Positions 53,435-61,473 of a stretch of DNA of 64,000 nucleotides are shown here, piece by piece. The stretch is from VAZQ01 sp963758945 (GTDB lineage Bacteria > Pseudomonadota > Alphaproteobacteria > Rhizobiales > Xanthobacteraceae), in the NCBI GenBank assembly GCA_963758945.1, contig CAVWXY010000010.1, forward strand, positions 372,001-436,000. The letters run 5' to 3'. How positions within the stretch are numbered: the first letter of the stretch is position 1; each line of letters starts with the position of its first letter. A model generated the notes under the pieces. It worked only from the letters and a program-made list of their open reading frames with translations. It was not told the DNA's origin and searched no databases. A program made the translations under genes and the position numbers.

Positions 53435-53683
53435 ATGGCGGAGAGGATCGTTCCCCACTTCCACAACACGCCCGGCGTCGCGGTGATAGAGATCGGCGCG
53501 CGGGAGTTCATGTGCGAGGGCGAGATCGCTCCGTTCGATCACCCGCACGTGTTCCTCGACATGGGCGATGCGACCGAGATCATCTGTCCGTACTGCTCGA
53601 CCTTGTTCCGTTACGATCCCACACTCGATCCCCATGCCGCGCGCCCAGCGGAATGCGCGCTGCCCGAGGATACGACTGCCTAG
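53435..53683 (+). CDS. Zinc-finger domain protein, NDUFS6-like (zf-CHCC)
   Basis: The 82-residue protein matches the short zf-CHCC family. EFMCEGEIAPFDHPHVFLD gives Cys and His, and EIICPYCSTLFRYDPT gives the Cys-x2-Cys pair. In mitochondria the related NDUFS6 binds zinc at complex I; in alphaproteobacteria the free-standing version is near unrelated genes and its role is unclear. ATG 53435 is the first start within a plausible window, and the frame extends to 53282 without support. It precedes the FAD monooxygenase by 28 bases, so they may share a transcript. Confidence 0.85.
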   Translation: MAERIVPHFHNTPGVAVIEIGAREFMCEGEIAPFDHPHVFLDMGDATEIICPYCSTLFRYDPTLDPHAARPAECALPEDTTA

Positions 53684-53711
53684 CTCGACCAGCGACGGAG
53701 AGACAACGGCA

Positions 53712-54962
53712 GTGCCGTCCTCGCCCCCCGTCATCATCGCCGGTGCGGGTATCGGCGGGCTGACCGCGGCGCTGGCGATCGCGCAGCGCGGATTGCCGGT
53801 TGCGGTCTTCGACCAGGCGGAACGCTTGGAAGAGGTCGGCGCCGGCATTCAGCTCTCGCCCAACGCATCGCGCATTTTGCTTGGGCTCGGCCTCGGCGAG
53901 CGATTGCAGCGCTATGTGGTCGTCCCCGAGGAGCTGCGGGTGATGAGCGCGCACGCCGTGCTGGCGCGCGCGCCGTTCGGCGCCACCGCCGCGCAACGGT
54001 ATGGCGCACCTTATTGGGTGATTCATCGCGGCGACCTGCAGGCGGTACTGGTCGAGGCGGTGCGCGCCCATTCCGGCATCGCCCTCAATCTCGGCGCGCG
54101 GGTCGACGACTTCGCCGCCGGCCGCGATGGCGTGACGGTCTCCGTGCTCGCGCCGACCCGGCCGAAGTCGGATTTATCCGACTTCGGCCGGCTTGAAGTG
54201 CCGACTTCGGCTAAGCCTGGGTTCGCGTGCGAGCACCGCGGCCTCGCGCTGGTCGCGGCCGACGGGTTGTGGTCGCGCCTGCGCGCGCGGCTCGGCCACC
54301 ACGACGAGCCGCGCTTCGCCCGCCACACCGCGTGGCGCGCGCTCGTCGACGCCACCACCCTGGATCCAGACCTGCGGGCGCCCTCGGTCAATCTCTGGCT
54401 CGGCGGCGACGCGCATCTCGTGCATTACCCGGTCCGCGGCGGCAGCCTCGTCAACGTCGTCGCCATCGTCCGTGACGACTGGCGCGACGGCGGCTGGAGC
54501 GCGCCCGGCGAGCGTGCCGACATCCTCGCCCGCTACCGCGCCGGCACATGGCCGGCGGCGGCGCGCGCCATGCTCGCCGCCCCGCAACGCTGGCACAAAT
54601 GGGCGCTCTACGACCGCGCGCCGCTCGCTACCTGGGGCCACGGCACGGCCACCTTGCTTGGGGACGCGGCCCACCCGATGCTGCCCTATCTCGCCCAGGG
54701 CGCCGCCATGGCGATCGAGGATGCGGCGGTGCTGGCGCGCGCGCTGGCCGAAGGGCGCGACGGGACCGACGGCGCCTTGCGCAGCTACGAGCGGCAACGG
54801 CTACAGCGCACCGCGCGCGCCCAGCGCGCGGCCCGACGGAACGGGAGGGTCTACCACCTCACCGGCGCCGGCGCGCTGCTGCGCCGGCTCGCGCTCGCTG
54901 CCATGGGCGGGAACCGGCTGCTCACGCGCTACGATTGGCTCTATGGCTGGACCCCGGCCTAG
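53712..54962 (+). CDS. FAD-dependent monooxygenase with in-frame palindromic insert
   Basis: From GTG 53712 the 416-residue protein has the Rossmann FAD motif IIAGAGIGGLTAALAIAQRG, the RGDLQAVLVEAVRAHSG segment, GLWSRLRARLG and TLLGDAAHPMLPYLAQGAAM with the GD motif. It matches salicylate-hydroxylase/kynurenine-monooxygenase-like enzymes that hydroxylate aromatic rings with NAD(P)H. Around residues 148-175 an extra block RPKSDLSDFGRLEVPTSAKP interrupts a loop between VSVLAPT and HRGLALVAADGLW. The block is encoded by a palindromic repeat (54160-54211). Activity may be retained, because the insert is in a surface loop. Substrate unknown. Confidence 0.88.
   Translation: MPSSPPVIIAGAGIGGLTAALAIAQRGLPVAVFDQAERLEEVGAGIQLSPNASRILLGLGLGERLQRYVVVPEELRVMSAHAVLARAPFGATAAQRYGAPYWVIHRGDLQAVLVEAVRAHSGIALNLGARVDDFAAGRDGVTVSVLAPTRPKSDLSDFGRLEVPTSAKPGFACEHRGLALVAADGLWSRLRARLGHHDEPRFARHTAWRALVDATTLDPDLRAPSVNLWLGGDAHLVHYPVRGGSLVNVVAIVRDDWRDGGWSAPGERADILARYRAGTWPAAARAMLAAPQRWHKWALYDRAPLATWGHGTATLLGDAAHPMLPYLAQGAAMAIEDAAVLARALAEGRDGTDGALRSYERQRLQRTARAQRAARRNGRVYHLTGAGALLRRLALAAMGGNRLLTRYDWLYGWTPA
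54160..54211. repeat. Palindromic element inside a coding region
   Basis: GGCCGAAGTCGGAT (54160-54173) and ATCCGACTTCGGCC (54176-54189) form a perfect 14-base hairpin around TT. A further half-copy GCCGACTTCGGC is at 54200-54211. The repeat preserves the reading frame of the monooxygenase, as in Rickettsia palindromic elements. Confidence 0.85.
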
Positions 54963-55119
54963 CTAGTGTCCCGGTTCCGACGCTTGTATCCCTTTGCAGC
55001 ACGTCCGTTTACAAGCGTCGGAACCAAAGGGACACTAGCAACTCTATGATTCCAGCGCGGCTTTGGATTTGACGTTCCTATCAAGGGCTCGCGGCAACGC
55101 TGATAGGAACGTCAAATCC
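54963..55119. repeat. Two long hairpins, MITE-like
   Basis: First: CTAGTGTCCC-GGTTCCGACGCTTGTA (54963-54988) pairs with its complement at 55010-55038, with a three-base bulge, ending in CTAG on both sides. Second: GGATTTGACGTTCCTATCA (55065-55083) and its complement (55101-55119), 19 perfect pairs around a 17-base loop. They fill the gap between the monooxygenase stop and the MetE-like gene. The first looks like a small non-autonomous element. Confidence 0.8.
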
Positions 55120-55149
55120 GCCGCACTAGCGCGTAGGATCGCACCCGTC

Positions 55150-56175
55150 ATGCCGCTGTTTCCGACCACCATCGCCGGAAGCCTGCCGAAGCCCGCCTGG
55201 CTCGCCGAGCCGAACCGGCTGTGGCCGGCCTGGCGCCTCGCCGGGCCGCAGCTCGACGACGCCAAACGCGACGCCACCCTGCTGGCGCTGAAGCTGCAGG
55301 AAGATTGCGGCATCGACATCGTCACCGACGGCGAGCAGTCGCGCCAGCATTTCGTCCACGGCTTTCTCGAATTCGTCGAGGGCATCGATTTCGCCCGCAA
55401 GGTCGAGATCGGGATCCGCGCCGACCGCTACAAGGCGATGGTGCCGACGGTCACCAGCGCGCTGCGCCTGAAGGGGCGGGTGCATGCGACCGAGGCGCGG
55501 CTCGCGCGCGCCCACACCAGGCGCCAGCTCAAGTTCACGCTGCCGGGGCCGATGACCATCGTCGACACCATCGCCGATGCCCATTACGGCGACCGGGTGA
55601 AGATGGCGATGGCGTTCGCGGACCTGCTCAATGCCGAGGCACGCGCGCTCGAAGCCGACGGGGTCGACGTCGTCCAGTTCGACGAGCCGGCATTCAACGT
55701 CTACATGCGCGAGGTCAAGGACTGGGGCATCGCGGCGCTGCATCGCGCCGTCGAGGGGCTCCGCTGCACCACCGCCGTGCACATCTGCTACGGCTACGGC
55801 ATCAAGGCGAATATCGACTGGAAGGCGACGCTCGGCGGCGAGTGGCGCCAGTACGAGGAGATTTTCCCGGCGCTGGCCGCAAGCCGCATCGACCAGGTTT
55901 CGGTCGAATGCCGAAACTCGCGCGTGCCGCTCGCGCTGTTGACGCTGCTCGATGGCAAGGAGGTGCAGGTCGGCGTGATCGACGTGGCGACCGATGCGAT
56001 CGAGACGCCCGAACAGGTCGCCGCCGTCATCGCCGAGGCGGCGAATTACGTGGCGAAGGACCGCATCATCGCCGGCACCAATTGCGGCATGGCGCCGATG
56101 GTGCGCGACATCGCGCTGGCGAAGCTCGCCGCGCTCGGCCGCGGCGCCGAGCTGGCGAGGCAGCGGCTCGGCTGA
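55150..56175 (+). CDS. MetE C-terminal-like methyltransferase (COG0620), second copy
   Basis: The 341-residue protein belongs to the same broad family as the gene at 2889 but is only distantly similar. It starts MPLFPTTIAGSLPKPAWLAE. Zinc-ligand candidates are HICYGYGIKAN (H-x-C), VSVECRNSRVPLALLT with the Glu, and AGTNCGMAPM (late Cys). It retains the DGEQSRQHFVHGFLEFVEG segment. These short proteins act in unknown methyl transfer reactions, and B12-independent methionine synthesis from small methyl donors is one proposal. The region upstream is two long hairpins, so its promoter must lie in or beyond them. Confidence 0.85.
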   Translation: MPLFPTTIAGSLPKPAWLAEPNRLWPAWRLAGPQLDDAKRDATLLALKLQEDCGIDIVTDGEQSRQHFVHGFLEFVEGIDFARKVEIGIRADRYKAMVPTVTSALRLKGRVHATEARLARAHTRRQLKFTLPGPMTIVDTIADAHYGDRVKMAMAFADLLNAEARALEADGVDVVQFDEPAFNVYMREVKDWGIAALHRAVEGLRCTTAVHICYGYGIKANIDWKATLGGEWRQYEEIFPALAASRIDQVSVECRNSRVPLALLTLLDGKEVQVGVIDVATDAIETPEQVAAVIAEAANYVAKDRIIAGTNCGMAPMVRDIALAKLAALGRGAELARQRLG

Positions 56176-56199
56176 TCGCGCGCGACCGAGCTGGCGCCG

Positions 56200-56550
56200 C
56201 TATGGCTTCGGCGGCGGGCAGTTCTTGGCACGCGCAGTCGCCTCGACCACCTTGAGCTCTTCCTTCGCCGAGGCGTAATCGGCTTGATAGGCGAGGACGT
56301 TGACGACCGCGCCGCCGGTGCTCTGCGCGGCCTTGTCCATCAGCAGCCTCAATTCCTGCTCGCGGGCGGTCCAACTCGCCCGCTGCGCGGCGATCTGATC
56401 GCAGGTATAGAACTCGTATTTTCCGGGATCGGCGAAGACGGTGAGCGGACCCAACCCCGCCGACGAACATGCCGACAGCATTCCGGCGGCAAGGACACCG
56501 CCGACGCCGCGCGCAAACACTGCCCTCACGCCGGGCCGCTGTTCAGCCAT
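56200..56550 (-). CDS. Small lipoprotein, unknown function
   Basis: The 116-residue protein starts at ATG 56550 (MAEQRPGVRAVFARGVGGVL) and has a lipobox-like AAGMLSACSS, so Cys about residue 27 is lipid-anchored. The mature part contains YEFYTCDQIAAQRASWTARE and a heptad-like helix ending in ATARAKNCPPPKP. This is a common small lipoprotein type in Hyphomicrobiales with no known role. An alternative start at 56565 is possible. It converges on the MetE-like gene (stops 25 bases apart). Confidence 0.7.
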   Translation of the reverse strand: MAEQRPGVRAVFARGVGGVLAAGMLSACSSAGLGPLTVFADPGKYEFYTCDQIAAQRASWTAREQELRLLMDKAAQSTGGAVVNVLAYQADYASAKEELKVVEATARAKNCPPPKP

Positions 56551-56729
56551 TCTGTCCTGCATCCGCGGGCACAACTCCGATGCCAGACCGCTCGCACGAA
56601 GACGGCAAAATATTTCATGTCGCAAGGCTGCGTCTATGGCGCCGGAATGCGCCCTAATCGTGGTGCCCATATCCCGCGCGCGGACCGGCCGGAGCGGTTT
56701 CCGATTCCAACGCGTCGCAAACCGCTCTA

Positions 56730-57570
56730 GGTCATGAACTCATAAAGGGGATTCTCGAATCTGGGAAACTCTGATTCAAGCCTCCTGAACGAGGGAGGCT
56801 GCGATGGCGCGCTTTGATCTGACGGACTTTGAATGGTCGGTGATCCAACCGTTGTTGCCGAACAAGCCGCGCGGGGTGCCGCGGGTCGACGATCGGCGTG
56901 TGCTCAATGGCATCTTCTGGCGGCTGCGCACGGGCGCGCCGTGGGCCGACATCCCGGAGCGCTACGGGCCGTATACGACCTGCGTGAACCGCTTCAACCG
57001 GTGGCGGCGCGCCGGCGTGTGGGATCGGATTCTGGTGGCCGTGTCAAAGGCTTACGATGGCGACATCCAGATGATCAACTCCTCGAGCATCCGCGTGCAT
57101 CAGCACGCTGCCAACACCCAAAAAAAGACGATCGATCCCGTTGCATGGGTCGCTCGCGGGGCGGGCTGACGACCAAGATCCATGCGCTGGTCGATGCCAG
57201 CGGCCTGCCGATCGCGCTCAAGCTGACCGAAGGCCAAGCCCATGACGGCCGCGCCGCCGCTGACATGCTGGCCTCGCTCGGCCAAGGCGACATCCTGCTG
57301 GGCGATGCCGCCTATGACTCCGACGCCTTGCGCCAAGACTTGACTGCGCGCGGTGCCTGGGCCTGCATCAAGCCCATGCCCAACCGCCACCACGTGCCGG
57401 CATTCTCGTCATTCCTGTATCGCTACCGCAACCTGGTCGAACGCTTCTTCAATAAACTCAAGCATTTTCGCGCGATCGCGACACGCTACGACAAAACCCC
57501 GGAAAACTTCCTTGCATCCATAAAACTTGCCTCAGCAAGAATTTGGATGCGCTTTAATGAGTCCATGGCC
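56730..57570 (+). mobile_element. IS5-family insertion sequence (IS427-like), probably intact
   Basis: About 841 bases with imperfect inverted ends (GGTCATGAACTCATAAAG at 56730; the right end CTTTAATGAGTCCATGGCC at 57552-57570). The duplication is probably TA, with the flanks reading CTCTA and TAGTC. It encodes one transposase in two overlapping frames and sits 58 bases upstream of the class II aldolase gene. Confidence 0.85.
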
Positions 57571-57573
57571 TAG
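56804..57573 (+). CDS. IS5-family transposase in two frames, likely programmed -1 frameshift
   Basis: Frame one (56804-57169) gives FDLTDFEWSVIQPLLPNKPR and the N-terminal DNA-binding part. Frame two continues as GLTTKIHALVDASGLPIALK, LGDAAYDSDALRQDLTARG (Asp of the DDE triad) and YRNLVERFFNKLKHFRAIAT (Glu) to 57573. The frames overlap at a run of seven A followed by G (57120-57127), the usual slippery site for this family, so transposase is made by a -1 frameshift. Both halves look intact. Confidence 0.88.
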
Positions 57574-57628
57574 TCTGCATGGCCAGGAAACCGAGGTCGC
57601 GCGCCGCCGCACGGCGCCGGGAGGCAGC

Positions 57629-58393
57629 ATGCCGAAACTTTCCAACGTGCCGTCGGTGCGCCAGCGGGTGAGCGCGGACGAGTGGCAGGCGCGGGTCGAG
57701 CTTGCCGCGGCCTACCGGCTGGTGGCGCATTACGGCTGGACCCATCTCATCAACAATCACATCTCGCTGCGGGTGCCGGGCAGCGAGGACCAGTTCCTCA
57801 TCAACCCGTACGGCTTGCTCTACGAGCAGATCACCGCCTCAAGCCTGGTGAAGATCGACGTCGACGGCAACGTTCTCGACGAGACGCCTTACGAGGTGAA
57901 CCGCGCCGGCTTCGTCATCCACAGCGCGATCCACATGGCCCGCAGGGACCTGCACGCGATCATCCACACCCACACGGTCGCGGGCCAGGCGCTCTCCGCG
58001 CTCGACTGCGGGCTGCTGCCGCTCAACCAGAGCGCCATGCGCTTCTACAAGCGCGTCGGCTATCACGACTTCGAGGGCGTGGCGAACGATCTCGACGAGC
58101 GCGCGCGCATCGTCGCCGATCTCGGCGAGCACAAATGCCTCGTCCTCAAGCATCACGGCCTGCTCACCGCCGGGGTCAATATCGGCGAGGCCTTCAACCT
58201 GATGTATTACCTGGAAAAGACCTGCGAGACGCAGATGATGGTGCTCGCCTCGCGCGAGCCCTACAGCCTGCCGAGCGAACCCGCGTGCGAGAAGTCGGCG
58301 CGGATCTTCTGGGGCAACGGGCGGGTGCACGACCGCGACTGGCCGGCACTGATGAAGCTAGCCGACAAGATCGATCCGTCGTTCCGCAATTGA
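57629..58393 (+). CDS. Class II aldolase/adducin family protein
   Basis: The 254-residue protein matches aldolase II. YGWTHLINNHISLRVPGSED contains the zinc-related residues, DLHAIIHTHTVAGQALSALD gives HxH zinc ligands, and LVLKHHGLLTAGVNIGEAFN continues. Enzymes in the family split sugar phosphates such as fuculose-1-phosphate or act in sugar acid and carbon-carbon cleavage. GGGAGG precedes ATG 57629, 58 bases after the IS5 end, so its original promoter may be displaced by the insertion. It is next to a lactonase, a plausible sugar or lactone degradation pair. Confidence 0.9.
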   Translation: MPKLSNVPSVRQRVSADEWQARVELAAAYRLVAHYGWTHLINNHISLRVPGSEDQFLINPYGLLYEQITASSLVKIDVDGNVLDETPYEVNRAGFVIHSAIHMARRDLHAIIHTHTVAGQALSALDCGLLPLNQSAMRFYKRVGYHDFEGVANDLDERARIVADLGEHKCLVLKHHGLLTAGVNIGEAFNLMYYLEKTCETQMMVLASREPYSLPSEPACEKSARIFWGNGRVHDRDWPALMKLADKIDPSFRN

Positions 58394-58409
58394 GCTGCTT
58401 GGTCGACAA

Positions 58410-59579
58410 GTGGCCGGCAAGAGCGTCTTCTACGCGAGCGTCGGGCCTGAGCTCACGCTCTATGAGATCGACGTCGCAGCCGCCGCGCTGCAAAAGCGCG
58501 GCGCGGTGACGCTGCCGGCCAATGTGCAATACGCCTGGCCGCATCCGTCGCAGCGATATCTCTACGTCGTATCGAGCAACGGCGGGCCGGGCTTCGCCGG
58601 CGACACGCATCTCGCCAGCGCGTTCCGCATCGATCCGGCCTCGGGCGCCTTGGCGCCGCACGGCGAGCCGCGAGCGCTGCCGTCACGGCCGATCCACACC
58701 AGCGTCGATGCGGTCGGCGACTATCTGCTCACCGCCTACAACAACCCGAGCAGCGTCACCGTGCACCGCATCGAAGGTGACGGCAGCATCGGCGAGGAGG
58801 TTCGCCTGCCGGGCAAACTCGACGCCGGCATCTACGCGCATCAGGTCCGCACCACGCCCGGAAACCTGACGGCAATCCTGGTGACGCGCGGCAACAACGC
58901 CTCAGATGGCAGGCCGGAGGACCCTGGGGCGCTCAAGGTCTTTCACTTCAAGGACGGCGCACTGACCAACCTCGCCTCGGTCGCGCCGGGGAGCGGGCTT
59001 GGCTTCGGGCCGCGCCATCTCGATTTCCATCCGAGCGCGCCGTGGGTCTACGTTTCGATCGAGCGCCAGAACCAGCTCTATGTCTACCCCCTCACCGCCG
59101 ACGGCGCGCTCGGCCGGGACCCCCTCTTCGTCAAGGACACCTTGGCCAATTCCGTCAACGTCAAGCCCTCGCAGGGCGCGGGCCCGATCCACGTCCATCC
59201 CAACGGCCGTTTCGTCTATCTCACCAACCGCAACCAGGGCGAGGTCGAGCTCGAGGGAAAGAAGGTATTCAACGGCGGCGAAAACAACGTCGCGGTGTTC
59301 GCCATCGATCCCGCGACCGGCGAGCCGAGCCTGATCCAGACCATCGACGGGCGGGGCATCCACCTGCGCACCTTCGGCATCGACCCGAGCGGCCAGCTCC
59401 TGGTCGCCGCCAGTATCCGGCCCCTCGCCGTGCGCAACGGCGATGCGATCGGGACGCTCACCGCCGGAATCATCGTCTATCGCATCGGCGACGACGGCCG
59501 GCTCGCCTTCGCGCGCAAATACGATGTCGACACCGGCAAGCACCAGCAGTTCTGGAGCGGGATGGTGGCGCTGGCCTAG
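58410..59579 (+). CDS. Beta-propeller lactonase (Pgl-like)
   Basis: From GTG 58410 the 389-residue protein has the seven-bladed lactonase fold: NVQYAWPHPSQRYLYVVSSN, PGSGLGFGPRHLDFHPSAPW and HVHPNGRFVYLTNRNQGEVE, ending in FARKYDVDTGKHQQFWSGMV. This family includes 6-phosphogluconolactonase (YbhE) and muconate-cycloisomerase-like lactonases. It follows the aldolase by 16 bases, so both are on a transcript. The substrate is probably a sugar lactone, but this is inferred. Confidence 0.9.
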   Translation: MAGKSVFYASVGPELTLYEIDVAAAALQKRGAVTLPANVQYAWPHPSQRYLYVVSSNGGPGFAGDTHLASAFRIDPASGALAPHGEPRALPSRPIHTSVDAVGDYLLTAYNNPSSVTVHRIEGDGSIGEEVRLPGKLDAGIYAHQVRTTPGNLTAILVTRGNNASDGRPEDPGALKVFHFKDGALTNLASVAPGSGLGFGPRHLDFHPSAPWVYVSIERQNQLYVYPLTADGALGRDPLFVKDTLANSVNVKPSQGAGPIHVHPNGRFVYLTNRNQGEVELEGKKVFNGGENNVAVFAIDPATGEPSLIQTIDGRGIHLRTFGIDPSGQLLVAASIRPLAVRNGDAIGTLTAGIIVYRIGDDGRLAFARKYDVDTGKHQQFWSGMVALA

Positions 59580-59721
59580 CGCGCGGCGACGAGCGTGGTG
59601 GCCGCGGCCGAAGTCGCACAAGCAAGCCTCGTCAAAGGCTTGCCTGTCAACATGGCGCTAAACGCGCCATTGGGCGCATTGGGGTTTCAGCCGCACTGTC
59701 AAACCGCCCGGAGCGCGCGCG

Positions 59722-60483
59722 ATGACCGCCCGCCCGCCCGTGCGCACGATCAGCATCATCGCCGATAGCGCTTCCGGGCTCGCGCTCTACGATCGCGCCT
59801 GCGCCGCGCTGGCGCGCAATGTTGCCCAACGCGGGGATGCGCTGGACCTGCTGACATCGTTGCCCGATGCCTGCGCCGCGCTGGCGTTCTTCGACCCGCA
59901 ACACCGGGGCGTGCTCGACAAGCTGGCCTTTGGCAACGAGGGAGCGCGCCAGCGCGAGCGCAGCAGGCTTCCGGCGATGGGCGAGGATTACATCGACGCC
60001 TGCTGCCGCGAGATCGCGCGCGTGCTGGTGCCGAGCGGATACTGCATGCGCTGGGTCGATACCTACGGGCTGTGCGAAGCCCACCACCTGCGCGTGGCCG
60101 ATTGCCTGAAATGCGTGGACCTGATCGCCTGGGACAACTTGCGCCCCGGCATGGGTAAGCGCTCGCGGCGACGCGGCGACTACCTACTGGTGTTGCAGCG
60201 GCCCCCGGTGACCCCGAGCAACTGGCGCGACCACGGCATCCCGAGCCGGTGGGTTGAAAAGGTTGACCGCCGGATTCATCCGCACGCAAAGCCCGCCGAC
60301 CTGATCGAGCGGCTGATCGCTGCCGTCACGCTGCCCAATGATCTGGTGATCGATCCCGCGGCCGGGGGCTTCAGTGTCCTGCACGCCGCCCGCCGCTTGG
60401 GCCGCGAATTCATCGGCTGCGATGCTGCGTTCGACCACGAGGCGCCGCGCGCGCAACCGGCCGAAACGGCGGCGAGCGCATGA
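59722..60483 (+). CDS. Phage-type DNA methyltransferase with variant catalytic motif
   Basis: The 253-residue protein has the beta-class order of motifs. A DPPY-equivalent AFFDPQHRGVLDKLAFGNEG (Asp58-Pro59-Gln60-His61) is N-terminal. A conserved middle RPGMGKRSRRRGDYLLVLQR follows, and the AdoMet-binding motif VIDPAAGGFSVLHAARRLGR lies near residue 212. Relatives in prophages have DPQY; here His replaces the final aromatic residue, which contacts the target base, so activity is uncertain. ATG 59722 has GGAG eight bases before. It heads the accessory module with the metallopeptidase and RepA-like genes, and may modify the module's own DNA. Confidence 0.8.
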   Translation: MTARPPVRTISIIADSASGLALYDRACAALARNVAQRGDALDLLTSLPDACAALAFFDPQHRGVLDKLAFGNEGARQRERSRLPAMGEDYIDACCREIARVLVPSGYCMRWVDTYGLCEAHHLRVADCLKCVDLIAWDNLRPGMGKRSRRRGDYLLVLQRPPVTPSNWRDHGIPSRWVEKVDRRIHPHAKPADLIERLIAAVTLPNDLVIDPAAGGFSVLHAARRLGREFIGCDAAFDHEAPRAQPAETAASA

Positions 60484-60798
60484 CGGCGGCAGCGACGCGT
60501 GTTACGATGACGTTACCTCGAAAGACGCGCTTCACCACTTCCGCCGATCGAGGACGCCGGACAAACCGCGCAAGCGTGTTTGCCCGGCCGATCGGCCGTG
60601 GTGTTCGGACAAACCACTTCCGCCATTGCCGATCGGCTTTTTGGTTGGTGCTCGCGCGCCGCCAAAAAAGCTGTTGCGCCGGCCCCTCCGAAGGACCGGC
60701 GCAACAATTCCAATGGGCTGATCAAGGTCGCAACAAGCAGCGCCTTGATAGCCCGGAACCACCGGCCCGCACAAGCGGCCAGAAAGGACGGGCACTCA
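60484..60798. other. 315-base gap with repeat motif and hairpin
   Basis: It contains one exact CCGGACA (60557-60563, part of CGCCGGACAAACCGCG), a near-match TTCGGACAAACC around 60605 and a strong hairpin at 60673-60705, listed separately. These are the same motif as in the array after the RepA-like gene. No gene is convincing here; a promoter for 60799 is expected. Confidence 0.6.
60664..60705 (-). terminator. Hairpin with A-tract, terminator in minus-strand direction
   Basis: GTTGCGCCGG (60673-60682) and CCGGCGCAAC (60696-60705) form a ten-pair stem. On the minus strand it is followed by AGC and six T (the AAAAAA at 60664-60669), so it would terminate transcription running leftward, although the genes of the module run rightward. 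Confidence 0.65.
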
Positions 60799-61473
60799 AT
60801 GCGCGCACAGATTTCCACCACCGACATCACCGCCAGCAACAGCTTCACGCTCGACACCTTGCCGCAAGGCACCCCGCCCGCGCTGATAGCGGCGATCGAG
60901 GACGAAGCCCGCCGCGCTTTCGATCGCCATGGCCTCGCGGCTTTCATGATGTCGCGCGACGCGGCGCTAGCGCACGAGACTGGCCATGCCATCGTTGCTG
61001 CGCATGAAGGCTTGACGGTCCGCAGCGTGACCATCTTCTCGCGATCGGTGCCGAACGTCGGCCTCGCATGGGGCGGGCGGTGCATGGATGCCGGCGGGAC
61101 CTGGACGACCGGCGCCGACAGCAGCGCAGACGACGACCTGCGCCGCGCGCGGATCATCGTCGCCGGTCTCGCTGGCGAAGCGATCACCGGCTGGGATTTG
61201 CCCGGCTCGTCGATCGATGAACTCGCGCTATCGCAATTGGTCGGCCTCAACGCCGCGGCGAAGCTCGACGACGATCCGGACCAAAGCGACGAAGAATATA
61301 GCGCGTACGCGCAACGGCTCTGGCACGAGCGGGTCTGGAACGCGGCGCTCGCCATCCTGTTCGCCAACGAAGAGCCGTTCAATTGCCTCGTGCAGGCATT
61401 GCACGAGAAAGAAAAAGTGAAGGGCGCAAGGCTGCGCCACGTCCTGGCCCAGGTGAGAAGGGTCGCATCATGA
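60799..61473 (+). CDS. M41-like metallopeptidase domain protein
   Basis: The 224-residue protein from ATG 60799 has AALAHETGHAIVAAHEGLTV with His59, Glu60 and His63, the HExxH motif as HETGH. This matches the FtsH-type M41 peptidase active site in isolation. No AAA domain, membrane helix or third-ligand motif is obvious, although Asp-rich SIDELALSQLVGLNAAAKLD and YSAYAQRLWHERVW are nearby. Such stand-alone proteins occur in alphaproteobacterial islands. Its TGA overlaps the start of the RepA-like gene (61470), so the two are translationally coupled. Function is unknown. Confidence 0.8.
   Translation: MRAQISTTDITASNSFTLDTLPQGTPPALIAAIEDEARRAFDRHGLAAFMMSRDAALAHETGHAIVAAHEGLTVRSVTIFSRSVPNVGLAWGGRCMDAGGTWTTGADSSADDDLRRARIIVAGLAGEAITGWDLPGSSIDELALSQLVGLNAAAKLDDDPDQSDEEYSAYAQRLWHERVWNAALAILFANEEPFNCLVQALHEKEKVKGARLRHVLAQVRRVAS

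Noticed and set aside
57120..57127. Frameshift in the IS5 transposase as a sequencing error
   Set aside because: The A7G run and two overlapping frames are the normal programmed -1 shift of this IS group.
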